From Microbacterium pygmaeum (GTDB taxonomy: Bacteria > Actinomycetota > Actinomycetes > Actinomycetales > Microbacteriaceae): a stretch of 64,000 nt of DNA. Below are positions 20,940 through 30,503 of the stretch, piece after piece (positions within the stretch are counted from its first letter, which is position 1; each line of letters starts with the position of its first letter). The position numbers and the translations under genes are program-made. The DNA is taken from positions 62,001 to 126,000 of the forward strand of contig NZ_LT629692.1 of assembly GCF_900100885.1 (NCBI RefSeq). The letters are read 5' to 3'. The notes beneath the pieces are model-generated. The model saw only the letters and a list, made by a program, of their open reading frames with translations. It was not told the origin of the DNA and did not search any database.

Positions 20940-23621
20940 ATGCCCACAATGATGCGCATGGGGGATGCCGCGGGCGGCCACGCGCCGCCGATCCGAACAC
21001 CCGATCAGCGGTTGCGGATCTTCGTCTCGTCGACGCTGCGGGAGCTCGAGGATGAGCGACGCGCGGTCCGCGCGGCGATCGAGAGACTGCATCTGGCGCC
21101 GGTGATGTTCGAGTTGGGTGCGCGCCCGCATCCACCTCGCGATCTCTATCGCGCCTACCTCGCGCAGAGCGACGTCTTCGTCGGCATCTACGGTGAGCGG
21201 TACGGCTGGATCGCCCCCGGCGAGGAGATCTCCGGACTCGAGGACGAATACCGGCTCGCCCCGCACGCCATGCCCAGGCTGATCTACCTGCGATCCCCCG
21301 CGGATCGCGATGACCGCCTCGAGGAGCTCGTCGGCCGGATCCAGGCGGATGACACCACGTCGTACAAGACGTACGGATCGCCGGACGAACTGGCCGAGCT
21401 CGTCGAGGCCGACCTCGCCACGCTGCTGGCCGACCGCTTCGACGCCTCACGCGTCGGCGGATCCCCGACCACAGTCGAACCCCTGGCCTCGCGCATCCCT
21501 TCGCCGTACTCGCGACTGATCGGACGCGACGAGGACGTCGCAGCGATCCTCGATCTGCTGTCCAACCGCGATCGACGCCTCGTCACCCTGCTGGGCCCCG
21601 GTGGCATCGGCAAGAGCCGGCTGGCGATCGCCGTCGCCGGCGCCGCGGACGACCTGTTCCCGGACGGCACGGTCTTCGTGCCGTTGGAGAACGTGCTCGA
21701 AGCGGATCTGGTCCTGCCCTCGATCGGATACGCGCTGGGTGTGCGGGATGCCGGCGACCTGCCGCTCGAGGAACGCCTGGCGATCGCACTCGCCGGACGC
21801 CGGTTGCTGCTGGTGCTCGACAACTTCGAGCAGCTGATCGCCGCGGCGCCGGTTCTGGTGAGGCTGTACACCATCGCGCCAGACACTGCGTTCCTGGTCA
21901 CGAGCCGGGTACTGCTGCGCATCCGTGGCGAGCAGGTGTTCGAGGTGCCTGCGCTCGCCACGCACGATCCGGCCTCGCCGGATTCAGTCGCGCGCGCCCG
22001 CGCATCCGCGGCCGTTGAGCTGTTCGTCGACAGAGCACGCGCGGTCAAGCCCGACTTCGAGCTCACCGACGCCAATGCAGCGGCGGTCGTCGGCATCTGC
22101 AAGGCCCTGCAGGGACTCCCCCTCGCGATCGAGCTCGCGGCCGCTCGCATGCGCGTGCTGAGCCCCACCAGCGTCCTGCAGCGCTTGGACAACCAGCTGC
22201 CGATGCTGGTGGACTCCTCTCGCGACCTGCCCGAGCGGCAGCGCACCCTGCGAACGACGATCGAATGGTCGACCGGGCTGTTGGCGTCCGACGAACGGAT
22301 CGTGCTGCACGAGCTCGGGGTGTTCTCGCCGGGGTTCACGCTGGATTCCGTCGAAGCGTTCGCGGCGAAACGCGCGTGGGCGTTCGACGCTTTCGGCGCA
22401 TTGGAGGTCCTCGTCGATTCGTCGCTGGTCGGCCAGAACGACCTCGACGGAGAGTCCTCCTTCTCGCTGCTCGCGACCGTGCGCGAGTTCGCCCTCGAAC
22501 AGCTGTGCACCTCCGGTCAGGAGCCCGACGCCCGGCGCGCCCATGCCGATGTCTACGTCGAACTCGCCCAGCGAGAAGGCAGGGGGCTGGGCTTCGGCCA
22601 GCAGGTCGAGTCCGTGGCGCGACTCAATCTCGAGCGGGGGAACCTGCGCGCTGCCGTCCGTCATCTCGCCTCGATCGGCGACGTCGAGAGCGCGGCCGAC
22701 ATGGCCTGGCGGCTCTACCTGTACTGGTGGGTGGGCGGCTACCTGACCGAAGTCGCGGTCTGGATGGAGGAGCTGCTGGCGTCCAGGGCATCGACGGTGT
22801 CGCCGCGCACCGGGGCGATCGCCGCCTTCTACGTCGCGTGGCGCGACATGTGGCTGAAGCCCTCGCACGAGCTGACCAGGTCGCTTCGCGATGCCGCGGA
22901 CGGCTTCGCCCGAGAGGGCGACGACCTGGGAGCGACGATGGCGGCCGCGACAGCCGGTCTTGCGGAGATCAACACCGCCGATCCCGATCTGCCGCAGGCG
23001 ACCGGATGGCTGCGGCAGGGAGCGGAACGGTTCCGCGAACTGGGAGCCGGCTGGGGCGAGACCTTGGCCCTCGTCGCGCTGGGGCGCATCGACGCCCTGC
23101 TGGGCAACCTGGACGCGGCGGCAGTCGAGTTCGAACGAGGGGTGGCGGCCGCGACTGCCAGCGGTGACACGTTCGCCGCGACGGTGGCGACGCATCATCT
23201 GGCCCGGATGCGGTTGTTCCTCGGTCGCGTGGACGAGTCCGAGCGACTGTTCTCGGAGGCGATCGCCGGGTCGGTGATCCTGCGCCACGAGGAGGGCATC
23301 GCCTACGGGCTGGAAGGCCTCTGCGCGATCGCCGCCCTGCGCGGAGAGGCCGAGCGGGCGGGCGTCCTGGCGGGAGCGGCGGGAGCGATCCGCAAGCGGG
23401 CCGCGGTGTTCGACTCCCCGGCGTTCGTCTTCCACACGCGTTACCTCCAGGCGCTGTGCGATCAGGGCGCAGCCGATCGGATCCGCGAAGCGGAGATCCG
23501 CGGTGCGGATTACGGCGCACAGGAGGCGGCCGAATACGCGCTGGCCGCTGCCGGGGGGTCCCGGCGCGACAACCGGATGAAGGGCCCGGCCACTGGTGAT
23601 GCCGCGGCATCCGCGCCATGA
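20940..23621 (+). CDS. DUF4062 - STAND ATPase - TPR-like protein, copy 1
   Basis: The product has 893 residues from the ATG at 20940. The frame is open from 20856, but that codon lies upstream of the predicted transcription start near 20916; the ATG at 20958 aligns better with the paralogues and is an alternative. Residues about 20-115 are DUF4062 (RIFVSSTLRELEDERRAV, then DVFVGIYGERYGW). An NB-ARC/COG3903-type ATPase follows: P-loop GPGGIGKS near 220, LLLVLDNFEQ as Walker B near 290, a TSR sensor and GLPLAIELAA near 395. The last 350 residues are helical and TPR-like. No helix-turn-helix is visible, so this is not an ordinary AfsR/LuxR regulator. The domain set is that of STAND signalling switches; the trigger and output are unknown. 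Confidence 0.85.
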   Translation: MPTMMRMGDAAGGHAPPIRTPDQRLRIFVSSTLRELEDERRAVRAAIERLHLAPVMFELGARPHPPRDLYRAYLAQSDVFVGIYGERYGWIAPGEEISGLEDEYRLAPHAMPRLIYLRSPADRDDRLEELVGRIQADDTTSYKTYGSPDELAELVEADLATLLADRFDASRVGGSPTTVEPLASRIPSPYSRLIGRDEDVAAILDLLSNRDRRLVTLLGPGGIGKSRLAIAVAGAADDLFPDGTVFVPLENVLEADLVLPSIGYALGVRDAGDLPLEERLAIALAGRRLLLVLDNFEQLIAAAPVLVRLYTIAPDTAFLVTSRVLLRIRGEQVFEVPALATHDPASPDSVARARASAAVELFVDRARAVKPDFELTDANAAAVVGICKALQGLPLAIELAAARMRVLSPTSVLQRLDNQLPMLVDSSRDLPERQRTLRTTIEWSTGLLASDERIVLHELGVFSPGFTLDSVEAFAAKRAWAFDAFGALEVLVDSSLVGQNDLDGESSFSLLATVREFALEQLCTSGQEPDARRAHADVYVELAQREGRGLGFGQQVESVARLNLERGNLRAAVRHLASIGDVESAADMAWRLYLYWWVGGYLTEVAVWMEELLASRASTVSPRTGAIAAFYVAWRDMWLKPSHELTRSLRDAADGFAREGDDLGATMAAATAGLAEINTADPDLPQATGWLRQGAERFRELGAGWGETLALVALGRIDALLGNLDAAAVEFERGVAAATASGDTFAATVATHHLARMRLFLGRVDESERLFSEAIAGSVILRHEEGIAYGLEGLCAIAALRGEAERAGVLAGAAGAIRKRAAVFDSPAFVFHTRYLQALCDQGAADRIREAEIRGADYGAQEAAEYALAAAGGSRRDNRMKGPATGDAAASAP

Positions 23622-23628
23622 TGTCGTC

Positions 23629-26250
23629 ATGACTGGGGCCCAGAGGCCCGCGATCCGTACGCCTGACCAACGGATCCGGGTCTTCGTGAGCTCGACCCTG
23701 CGCGAGCTCGCCGACGAGCGACGTGCCGTGCGCACCGCGATCGAACGCATGCGACTGGCGCCCGTGATGTTCGAACTCGGTGCGCGCCCCCACCCGCCGC
23801 GCGATCTCTACCGGTCGTACCTCGCCCAGAGCGACATCTTCGTCGGCATCTACGCCGACAGCTACGGCTGGATCGCTCCCGACGAGCAGATCTCCGGGCT
23901 CGAGGACGAGTACAACCTCGCCCCGAGGTCGATGCCCAAGCTGATCTACATCAGGGCGAGCGAGCATCGCGACGAACGCTTGAGCGAGCTCATCGCCCGC
24001 ATCCAGTCGGATGACACCGCGGCGTACCTGCGCTTCCGCGCCGCGGAGGATCTCGCCGATCAGGTCGCCGGTGACCTCGCCACCCTGCTCGCCGAGCGAT
24101 TCGATCAATCCCGGATACGAGCGAGCGCACACGCCACGACCCCCATGACGGCGCGGGTGCCCGAGCCGTACACCGCGACGATCGGACGCGACGGCGAACT
24201 GGCCGAGATCCGAGCGCTGCTGGCCGGTGGCGACCACCGCGTGATCAGCCTGATCGGTCCGGGCGGGATCGGCAAGAGCCGCCTGGCGATCGAGGCCGCG
24301 CACGCGAACGCCGATGTGTTCCCGGATGGGGTGTACTTCGTGCCCCTCGAGGGCGTCCTGGAGCCCGGCCTGCTGCTGCCCACCGTGGCGTATGTCCTCG
24401 GCGTCCGCGACACCGGTGCGGGCACGCTCGAAGATCGCATCGGGCAGGCCATCGGCGACCGCCGCGTCCTCATCGTGCTCGACAACTTCGAGCAGATCGT
24501 CGACGAGGCGCCCGTCCTCGTGCGCCTGTATTCGATCGCGCCGAACGCCTGTTTCCTCGTCACGAGCCGTGTCGTGCTGCGTATCCGCGGCGAGCGCGTG
24601 TTCGAGGTGGAGACGCTCGATCTCGCCGCGGACGACGCACGACCGCCGCTCACGCGCGCGCGCGCGTCAGCGGCCTGCGTCCTGTTCGCCGAACGCGCGA
24701 CCGCGTCCCAGCCGGACTTCGCCCTGAATGCCGAGAACGCCGCCGACGTCATCGAGATCTGTCGGCGCCTCGACGGCCTGCCGCTCGCGATCGAACTGGC
24801 CGCCGCTCGCGTTCGGCTGCTATCGCCGCACGACGTGCTCGAGCGCCTCCAGCGGACCCTCCCGCTGCTGTCATCCGCCGCGCGCGACCTCCCCGAGCGC
24901 CACCGGACGCTGCGCGCGACGATCGACTGGAGCGTCGGGCTCCTCAGGCCCGAGCAGCGCAGCATGCTGGAGGATCTCGGAGTCTTCGGCGCGCGGTTCA
25001 CGCTCGAAGCCGTGGAGGCGGTCGGCGCGTCGCGCCCATGGGGCCCCGACGCGATCGAGACGCTCGCCGCCCTGATCGACGCGTCCCTCGTGCAGCGGGT
25101 CGAGGCGGGCGGACGATCGGTCTTCTCGCTCCTTGCGACCGTGCGAGAGTACGCCCTCGATGCACTCGAGTCCCGCGGCGACGCGGACGCGCTGAGGATG
25201 GCGCACGCGGACTACTACCTGGATCTCGTGCAGCGCATCGCGCCGCGGCTGCGGGGGGCAGGACAGATCGCGTCCGCGGCGGAACTGGGACTCGATCTTC
25301 CCAACCTGCGCGCAGCCGCTCGCCATCTGGTGATCACCGGGCGTCTGGATGACGCCGGGGACTTCGCGTGGACGATGCTGCCGTACTGGTGGATATCGGG
25401 CTACTTCGCGGACGTGAGTCTGTGGATGCAGGAGCTGCTCGCGACCGGATCGCCGATCACCGACCACACACGAGCGGTCGCAACCTTCTTCCCTCTCTGG
25501 GCGAATGTGTGGCAGCGCGCGGGCGACGAGGTGGTCGCGGCACTCGGCGAGTGCGTGCGGCTGTTCACGGCGAGTCAGGATGAGGACGCCGCGGCCATGG
25601 CGCTGGCCGCACAGGCGTCGACGCGGATGCAGTTTCCCGACGTCGACGTCACAGTGGCGCAGGAAGGACTCGTCGAGGCCGTTGCACGCCTCGCCGCGAT
25701 CGGCGACTTCTGGGCCGAAGCGCTCGCGGAGGTGGCGCTCGGGCAGCTGGGCGTACTCTGCGGCGACATGGCCGCAGCGATGGCGCATTTCGAGCGCGCG
25801 GTGGAGATCGCCGACACCGCCGACGACGCGTTCACGCGAGTGGTGTCCGGGAACAACCGAGCGCGGCTGCGGTTCCTGCTGGGGGAACAGAAAGCCGCAG
25901 AAGAGGAGTTCCTCCTCACGCTGACGCTCTCGATCCGACTCCACTTCCTCGACGGCGCGACCTACGGGATCGAGGGTGCGTGCGCACTCGCGGCAACCCG
26001 CGGCGAGGCGTGGCGGGCCGGCGCGCTCGCCGCCGTCGCCGCCACGATCCGCGAGACCACGGGCGTCTTCGACATCGAGGGATTCGCGGTGCATCTGGCT
26101 CCGCTCGAGGCCCTGCGCATGGAGGACCCCGACGGCGTTGCGGCGGGTGAACGCGCCGGCCGTGAGATGGGGCTCGGCGAGGCCATCCGGCTTGTGCTGC
26201 CCGGACCGGAGGCGGATGCGCAGCTTCGCGATGCGGTGGCCGCATGGTGA
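23629..26250 (+). CDS. DUF4062 - STAND ATPase - TPR-like protein, copy 2
   Basis: This paralogue of the preceding gene has 873 residues and the same order: DUF4062 (residues about 10-105), NB-ARC-type ATPase with GPGGIGKS near 213, VLDNFEQIVD and GLPLAIELAA, then a TPR-like C-terminus. The start at ATG 23629 gives the same N-terminal length as copy 3; a GTG at 23596, inside the end of copy 1, would add 11 residues. Either way the gene follows within 10 nt of the copy 1 stop, so one transcript is likely. Bases 23764-23953 in the DUF4062 domain are identical to copy 3, while the flanks differ at many sites, which indicates recent gene conversion. Biochemical output unknown. Confidence 0.85.
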   Translation: MTGAQRPAIRTPDQRIRVFVSSTLRELADERRAVRTAIERMRLAPVMFELGARPHPPRDLYRSYLAQSDIFVGIYADSYGWIAPDEQISGLEDEYNLAPRSMPKLIYIRASEHRDERLSELIARIQSDDTAAYLRFRAAEDLADQVAGDLATLLAERFDQSRIRASAHATTPMTARVPEPYTATIGRDGELAEIRALLAGGDHRVISLIGPGGIGKSRLAIEAAHANADVFPDGVYFVPLEGVLEPGLLLPTVAYVLGVRDTGAGTLEDRIGQAIGDRRVLIVLDNFEQIVDEAPVLVRLYSIAPNACFLVTSRVVLRIRGERVFEVETLDLAADDARPPLTRARASAACVLFAERATASQPDFALNAENAADVIEICRRLDGLPLAIELAAARVRLLSPHDVLERLQRTLPLLSSAARDLPERHRTLRATIDWSVGLLRPEQRSMLEDLGVFGARFTLEAVEAVGASRPWGPDAIETLAALIDASLVQRVEAGGRSVFSLLATVREYALDALESRGDADALRMAHADYYLDLVQRIAPRLRGAGQIASAAELGLDLPNLRAAARHLVITGRLDDAGDFAWTMLPYWWISGYFADVSLWMQELLATGSPITDHTRAVATFFPLWANVWQRAGDEVVAALGECVRLFTASQDEDAAAMALAAQASTRMQFPDVDVTVAQEGLVEAVARLAAIGDFWAEALAEVALGQLGVLCGDMAAAMAHFERAVEIADTADDAFTRVVSGNNRARLRFLLGEQKAAEEEFLLTLTLSIRLHFLDGATYGIEGACALAATRGEAWRAGALAAVAATIRETTGVFDIEGFAVHLAPLEALRMEDPDGVAAGERAGREMGLGEAIRLVLPGPEADAQLRDAVAAW
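23764..23953 (+). repeat. 190-bp identical tract, donor or recipient of gene conversion (copy 2)
   Basis: This segment is identical base for base to 26385-26574 in copy 3. On both sides the two genes diverge at once, and copy 1 differs at many positions within the same region. It encodes the second half of the DUF4062 domain. Confidence 0.95.
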
Positions 26251-28877
26251 CCGGGCTGGACGCGCAATCGATGATCCGCACGCCGGATCAGCGACTGCGG
26301 GTGTTCGTGAGTTCCACGCTGCGCGAGCTCGCCGACGAGCGACGCGTCGTCCGAGCGGCGATCGAGCGGATGCAGCTGGCGGCGGTGATGTTCGAACTCG
26401 GTGCGCGCCCCCACCCGCCGCGCGATCTCTACCGGTCGTACCTCGCCCAGAGCGACATCTTCGTCGGCATCTACGCCGACAGCTACGGCTGGATCGCTCC
26501 CGACGAGCAGATCTCCGGGCTCGAGGACGAGTACAACCTCGCCCCGAGGTCGATGCCCAAGCTGATCTACATCAAGAAGAGCACCTCGCGCGAGGCGCGG
26601 CTGACCGAACTCATCGACCGGATCCGCGCCGATGACACCGCCGCCTACCTCCCGTTCGAGAATGCCGACGAGCTCGAGAACCAGGTCGGTGCCGACCTCG
26701 CGATTCTGCTTGCCGAGCGGTTCGACGACTCGCGCGTCGAACGCTGGACCGAGCAGGGAGAGGTCGCGAACTCGTTGATCGCCCGCGTGCCCGTACCATA
26801 CACGACCACGGTCGGACGCGAGCGCGAGATCGGTGAAGTGACGGACCTGCTGGCGCGCGGGCACGACCGCGTCGTCAGCCTCATCGGGCCCGGCGGCATC
26901 GGCAAGAGCCGGCTGGCGATCGAGGTGGCGATCGCAAGCTCCGCCTCGTTCGCCGACGGCACGTACTTCGTCGGGCTGGAGAACACCCTCGAGCCCGACC
27001 TGCTCCTGCCGACCATCGCGTACGCGCTCGGTATCCGCGACAATGGCGAGGCGGCGCTCGAGGAACGCATCTCCCGTGCGCTCGAAGGGCGCCGCGTGCT
27101 GCTGGTGCTCGACAACTTCGAGCAGATCGTGGATGCCGCCCCCGTGCTGGTGCGCTTGTACACCGTCGCCCCGACCGCCAGCTTCCTGGTCACCAGTCGC
27201 ATCGTGCTGCGCATCCGCGGCGAGCAGGTCTACGACGTGCGCGCCCTGTCGATCCCGGAGCCGGGTGCGCCCGGCACATTGGAGCGCGCACGCCAGTCCG
27301 CCGCGGTCGCACTGTTCGTCGACCGCGCGCAGGCCGCGAAACCCTCCTTCCAGCTGACCGAGGGCAACGCGGGCGCCGTCATGGATATCTGCCGGCGTCT
27401 GGAGGGCCTGCCGCTGGCGATCGAACTCGCCGCCGCGAAGCTGCGCATCCTGACCCCCGGCGCGATCGCCGAGCGACTGCAGCGCAGCCTTCCCCTGCTC
27501 ACAGCGGCGGTGCGCGACCTGCCGGAGCGTCACCGCACCATGCGAGCGACACTTGACTGGAGCGTGGACCTCCTCGCGGGCGAGGACCGAGCGCTCCTGG
27601 AGGACCTCGGCGTCTTCGCCGAGAGGTTCACGCTGGATGCGGTCGAAGCGCTCGGGGTCGGACGGCCTTGGGACGGGCGCGCGATCGACGCCGTGACGGC
27701 ACTGATCGATGCCTCCCTCGTCAAGCAGGCCGAGGTCGACGGCCGCCCGGTGCTGTCACTGCTGGCGATCGTGCGCGAGTACGCTCTCGGTCGGCTGAAA
27801 GAGCGCGGCGACGCCGACCGGATGCGCGCAGCGCACGCCGACTACTACACGGCGCTGGTGCGCCGCGAGGCGGGGCTGCTGCGCGGCAGCAGCCAGGCCT
27901 CGACCGCAGCCGCGCTCGGACTGGAGTTGGCCAACCTCCGAGCAGCGGTTCGTCACCTCGTGTACACCGATCGGCTGGACGATGCGGCCGATTTCGCGTG
28001 GGGTCTGCTCATCTACTGGTGGATCATGGGCCTCTTCGGCGGTGTGCGCGTCTGGATGCTGGAGCTGCTCGACAAGGAGCAGCCGATCCTGCCCCACTCG
28101 CGGGCGATCGCCTGGTTCTTCGCACTGTGGGGCGAGATGTGGCAGCACCCGTCGCCCGAGGTGGTCGCCGGGCTCGCCGAGTGCGTGCGGCTGTTCACCG
28201 AGAGCGGTGATGAGGATGCCGCCGCAATGGCCCTCGCGGCCCGCGCGACCGCGCGCGTCCAGCTCCCGTCGCCCGACCTCGACACGGGCGAGCGCGAGCT
28301 GAACGACGCCGTCGAGCGACTGCACCAGGTCGGCAACGGCTGGGGTGAGGCGATCACGCGCGTGTCGCTCGGTCGCGTCGCGTGGCTGCGCGGTTCGAGG
28401 CAGGACGCCCTGGCGCACTTCGAACGCGCCAGCGCGGTCGCTGAAGCCGGCGGGGACCTGTTCACGCGATCGGTCGCCGGCAACCAGATCGGGCGGCTGA
28501 TGCTCGTCGGCGGACAGGTCGCCGAAGCCGAGGCGGTCTTCCGCCGAACCCTGCTCGACTCGGTGACGTTGCACCATGAAGAGGGGGTCGCGTACGGGCT
28601 GGAAGGGCTCTGCGCGATCGCCGCCGCGCACGGCCATGCCCGTCGTGCGGGTGCCCTATCGGCCGCTGCGGCGGCGATCCGGCACCGCATCGGCGTCTTC
28701 GATGTCGAGGCATTCACCGTTCACGCGCTGTCGCTGGACGCGGTCCGTCAGCGCGATCCCGACGCGGTGGCCGCCGGCGAGCGCGAAGGCGCCCAGCTGA
28801 CGGTGGCCGAAGCGGTGGCCCTGGCCCTTCCCGAGGCGGAGCGCGAACTCGCGACGCGGGCCCTCGCGCACTGGTGA
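26244..28877 (+). CDS. DUF4062 - STAND ATPase - TPR-like protein, copy 3
   Basis: This third tandem paralogue has 877 residues. The ATG at 26244 overlaps the copy 2 stop by 7 nt, so translation is probably coupled. DUF4062 covers about residues 12-105, the P-loop GPGGIGKS lies near 214, LLLVLDNFEQ near 285, a TSR sensor near 320 and GLPLAIELAA near 390. The TPR-like C-terminus contains YWW and YGLEGLCAIAAA segments shared with the other copies. No DNA-binding or protease domain is visible, so DUF4062 is the only candidate effector. The gene meets the convergent pxpB-pxpC gene 15 nt downstream, where the array ends. Confidence 0.85.
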   Translation: MVTGLDAQSMIRTPDQRLRVFVSSTLRELADERRVVRAAIERMQLAAVMFELGARPHPPRDLYRSYLAQSDIFVGIYADSYGWIAPDEQISGLEDEYNLAPRSMPKLIYIKKSTSREARLTELIDRIRADDTAAYLPFENADELENQVGADLAILLAERFDDSRVERWTEQGEVANSLIARVPVPYTTTVGREREIGEVTDLLARGHDRVVSLIGPGGIGKSRLAIEVAIASSASFADGTYFVGLENTLEPDLLLPTIAYALGIRDNGEAALEERISRALEGRRVLLVLDNFEQIVDAAPVLVRLYTVAPTASFLVTSRIVLRIRGEQVYDVRALSIPEPGAPGTLERARQSAAVALFVDRAQAAKPSFQLTEGNAGAVMDICRRLEGLPLAIELAAAKLRILTPGAIAERLQRSLPLLTAAVRDLPERHRTMRATLDWSVDLLAGEDRALLEDLGVFAERFTLDAVEALGVGRPWDGRAIDAVTALIDASLVKQAEVDGRPVLSLLAIVREYALGRLKERGDADRMRAAHADYYTALVRREAGLLRGSSQASTAAALGLELANLRAAVRHLVYTDRLDDAADFAWGLLIYWWIMGLFGGVRVWMLELLDKEQPILPHSRAIAWFFALWGEMWQHPSPEVVAGLAECVRLFTESGDEDAAAMALAARATARVQLPSPDLDTGERELNDAVERLHQVGNGWGEAITRVSLGRVAWLRGSRQDALAHFERASAVAEAGGDLFTRSVAGNQIGRLMLVGGQVAEAEAVFRRTLLDSVTLHHEEGVAYGLEGLCAIAAAHGHARRAGALSAAAAAIRHRIGVFDVEAFTVHALSLDAVRQRDPDAVAAGEREGAQLTVAEAVALALPEAERELATRALAHW
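26385..26574 (+). repeat. 190-bp identical tract (copy 3)
   Basis: Partner of 23764-23953; identity begins and ends sharply at a GTGATGTTC and a CTACATCA respectively. Confidence 0.95.
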
Positions 28878-28892
28878 CGCGTCAGGATGAGG

Positions 28893-30503
28893 TCAGGCTG
28901 TGGGACGGGCGTGACGGAACCGGATGCGGGTTCCCGGCCGTGCCTGCCCGAGCTGATCGAGGGAAGCATCCGACACCACGGCGATGACGGGATAGCCGCC
29001 GGTGACCGGGCCGTCCGCGAGGAGGATCGTGGGCCGGCCGCTCGGCGGCACCTGAAGGGCGCCGACGACCATCCCCTCGCTGGGGAGTTCTCGCGTGCGG
29101 GTTCGCGGGAGCTGTGGGCCGTCGAGACGCATGCCGACCCGGTCGGAATCGTTCGACGCGATCCACGTGCTCTCGAACAGCGTCCGCGATGCGGACGACT
29201 CGAACCAGTCCGCCCGCGGCCCACCTGCGAGCGCGAGTTCGATCTCGTCGTCCTGCGGTGCGCCCCACGGCACGAGCTGCGTCGCCGGGATCGGCCGCAC
29301 GGCGTCACCCGACACGCCGATCGGCATGCCGGCAGTCAATCGTTCCGGGCCGAGACCGGCCATCACATCGGTCGACTTGGACCCCAGCACCGTCCGTGCA
29401 TCGACCCCGCCCCGCAGCGCGAGGTACGCGCGAACGCCGTGTGCGAACCAGTCCACGTGCAGCACCTCGCCCGCGTGCCAGAGGTGTGCCTGGTAGGGGT
29501 CGACCTCGCGATCCGCAAGCCGGAGCGGCCCCCAGGCGCCGGCGATCGCGAACCAGACGTCGCGTTCGGCGACCGCCCGCAACCCGCCCATCGTCACCTC
29601 GATGGCGGCGGCGTTCTCGCGGTTGCCGAGCAGGCGATTGGCGATCCGCAGCGCGCCGCGGTCGAGAGCACCCGAGTTCGCGACCCCGAGCGAGGCGACG
29701 CCGGGGCGTCCGAGGTCCTGCACGGTGGCGCTCAGCCCGGGCTCGACGATCCGGATCCCCCGCACCGGCGCGGCTCCTGAGACTGAGACTTCATCTCCAC
29801 CTCGAGACTGCGGGGGTTCCGCACCGTCTCGAGGTGGAGATGAGGGCCCGCCGGAAGGGGTAGGGGCGCGCGGTCGGAAGCGGACGGGCGTGCCGGGTGC
29901 CAGCAGGGAAGCGGATGCCGCGGCCGCGGCATCCGGATCGAACAGGCGTGCCGACGTGGTGCCGATCAGCCGCCACCCGCCCGGTGTCTCGCGCGGGTAG
30001 GCTCCGGTGAACCCCGCAGCAAGACCGACCGCGCCGGCCGGGACGCGGGTGCGCGGCGTGTCGAGGCGCGGCACATCGAAGCTCCAGTCCGGGCTCACGA
30101 GGTAGCCGAAGCCGGGGGCGAAGCCGGTGAAGGCCACGGTCCACTCCGCGGTGGAGTGACGGCGGACGAGCTCCTCGACCGGGATGCCGAGAAGCTCGGC
30201 CGTGTCGCACAGGTCAGGTCCGTCGTAGGCGATGTCGAGGTCGACGACCTGCTGATGCGCACGGCCGGACACCGGCGTGTCGAGGACTTCAGCGTTGCGC
30301 TGCACCCACGCCCGGGTGGCCGCGAGGGTGAGCGTGGTCGGATCGACGCGAATCAACACGGTGCGGGCGGCGGGGACGAGGTCGACGACCCCGTCGATGC
30401 GCGACGTCTCGAGCCGCGCATGCAGTGCGAGTACCGCGTCGAGGGAGCGGACCTCTGCCAGGAGCGCGCGCTCCCCCATCGGCAGGAGCCGCACGCCGTT
30501 CAC
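28893..30503 (-). CDS. pxpBC: Fused 5-oxoprolinase subunits PxpB-PxpC (KipI-KipA)
   Basis: This is a 536-residue fusion. Residues about 1-205 are PxpB/KipI (MGERALLAEV near the start, TGFAPGFGYL near 130) and residues about 248-536 are PxpC/KipA (VEPGLSATVQDLGRPG, then GGxxxRTVLGSKSTD). With PxpA these subunits form the ATP-dependent enzyme that opens 5-oxoproline to glutamate. Older annotations call these domains allophanate hydrolase subunits, but the neighbouring pxpA decides the function. The GTG start at 30503 overlaps the pxpA stop as GTGA. The linker at residues 221-238 is encoded by a perfect 18-bp inverted repeat, unusual inside a coding region. Confidence 0.92.
   Translation of the reverse strand: MNGVRLLPMGERALLAEVRSLDAVLALHARLETSRIDGVVDLVPAARTVLIRVDPTTLTLAATRAWVQRNAEVLDTPVSGRAHQQVVDLDIAYDGPDLCDTAELLGIPVEELVRRHSTAEWTVAFTGFAPGFGYLVSPDWSFDVPRLDTPRTRVPAGAVGLAAGFTGAYPRETPGGWRLIGTTSARLFDPDAAAAASASLLAPGTPVRFRPRAPTPSGGPSSPPRDGAEPPQSRGGDEVSVSGAAPVRGIRIVEPGLSATVQDLGRPGVASLGVANSGALDRGALRIANRLLGNRENAAAIEVTMGGLRAVAERDVWFAIAGAWGPLRLADREVDPYQAHLWHAGEVLHVDWFAHGVRAYLALRGGVDARTVLGSKSTDVMAGLGPERLTAGMPIGVSGDAVRPIPATQLVPWGAPQDDEIELALAGGPRADWFESSASRTLFESTWIASNDSDRVGMRLDGPQLPRTRTRELPSEGMVVGALQVPPSGRPTILLADGPVTGGYPVIAVVSDASLDQLGQARPGTRIRFRHARPTA
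29791..29843. repeat. Palindromic element inside the pxpB-pxpC linker
   Basis: The arms TCATCTCCACCTCGAGAC and GTCTCGAGGTGGAGATGA are perfect 18-bp inverted repeats around a 17-nt spacer that can itself pair (TGCGG with CCGCA). The element is read through in frame and supplies the Pro/Gly-rich linker. Confidence 0.85.

Noticed and set aside
20940..28877. Reading the three STAND proteins as AfsR/LuxR transcription regulators
   Set aside because: The ATPase type is shared with such regulators, but no N- or C-terminal helix-turn-helix or BTAD domain is visible, and the N-terminus is DUF4062.
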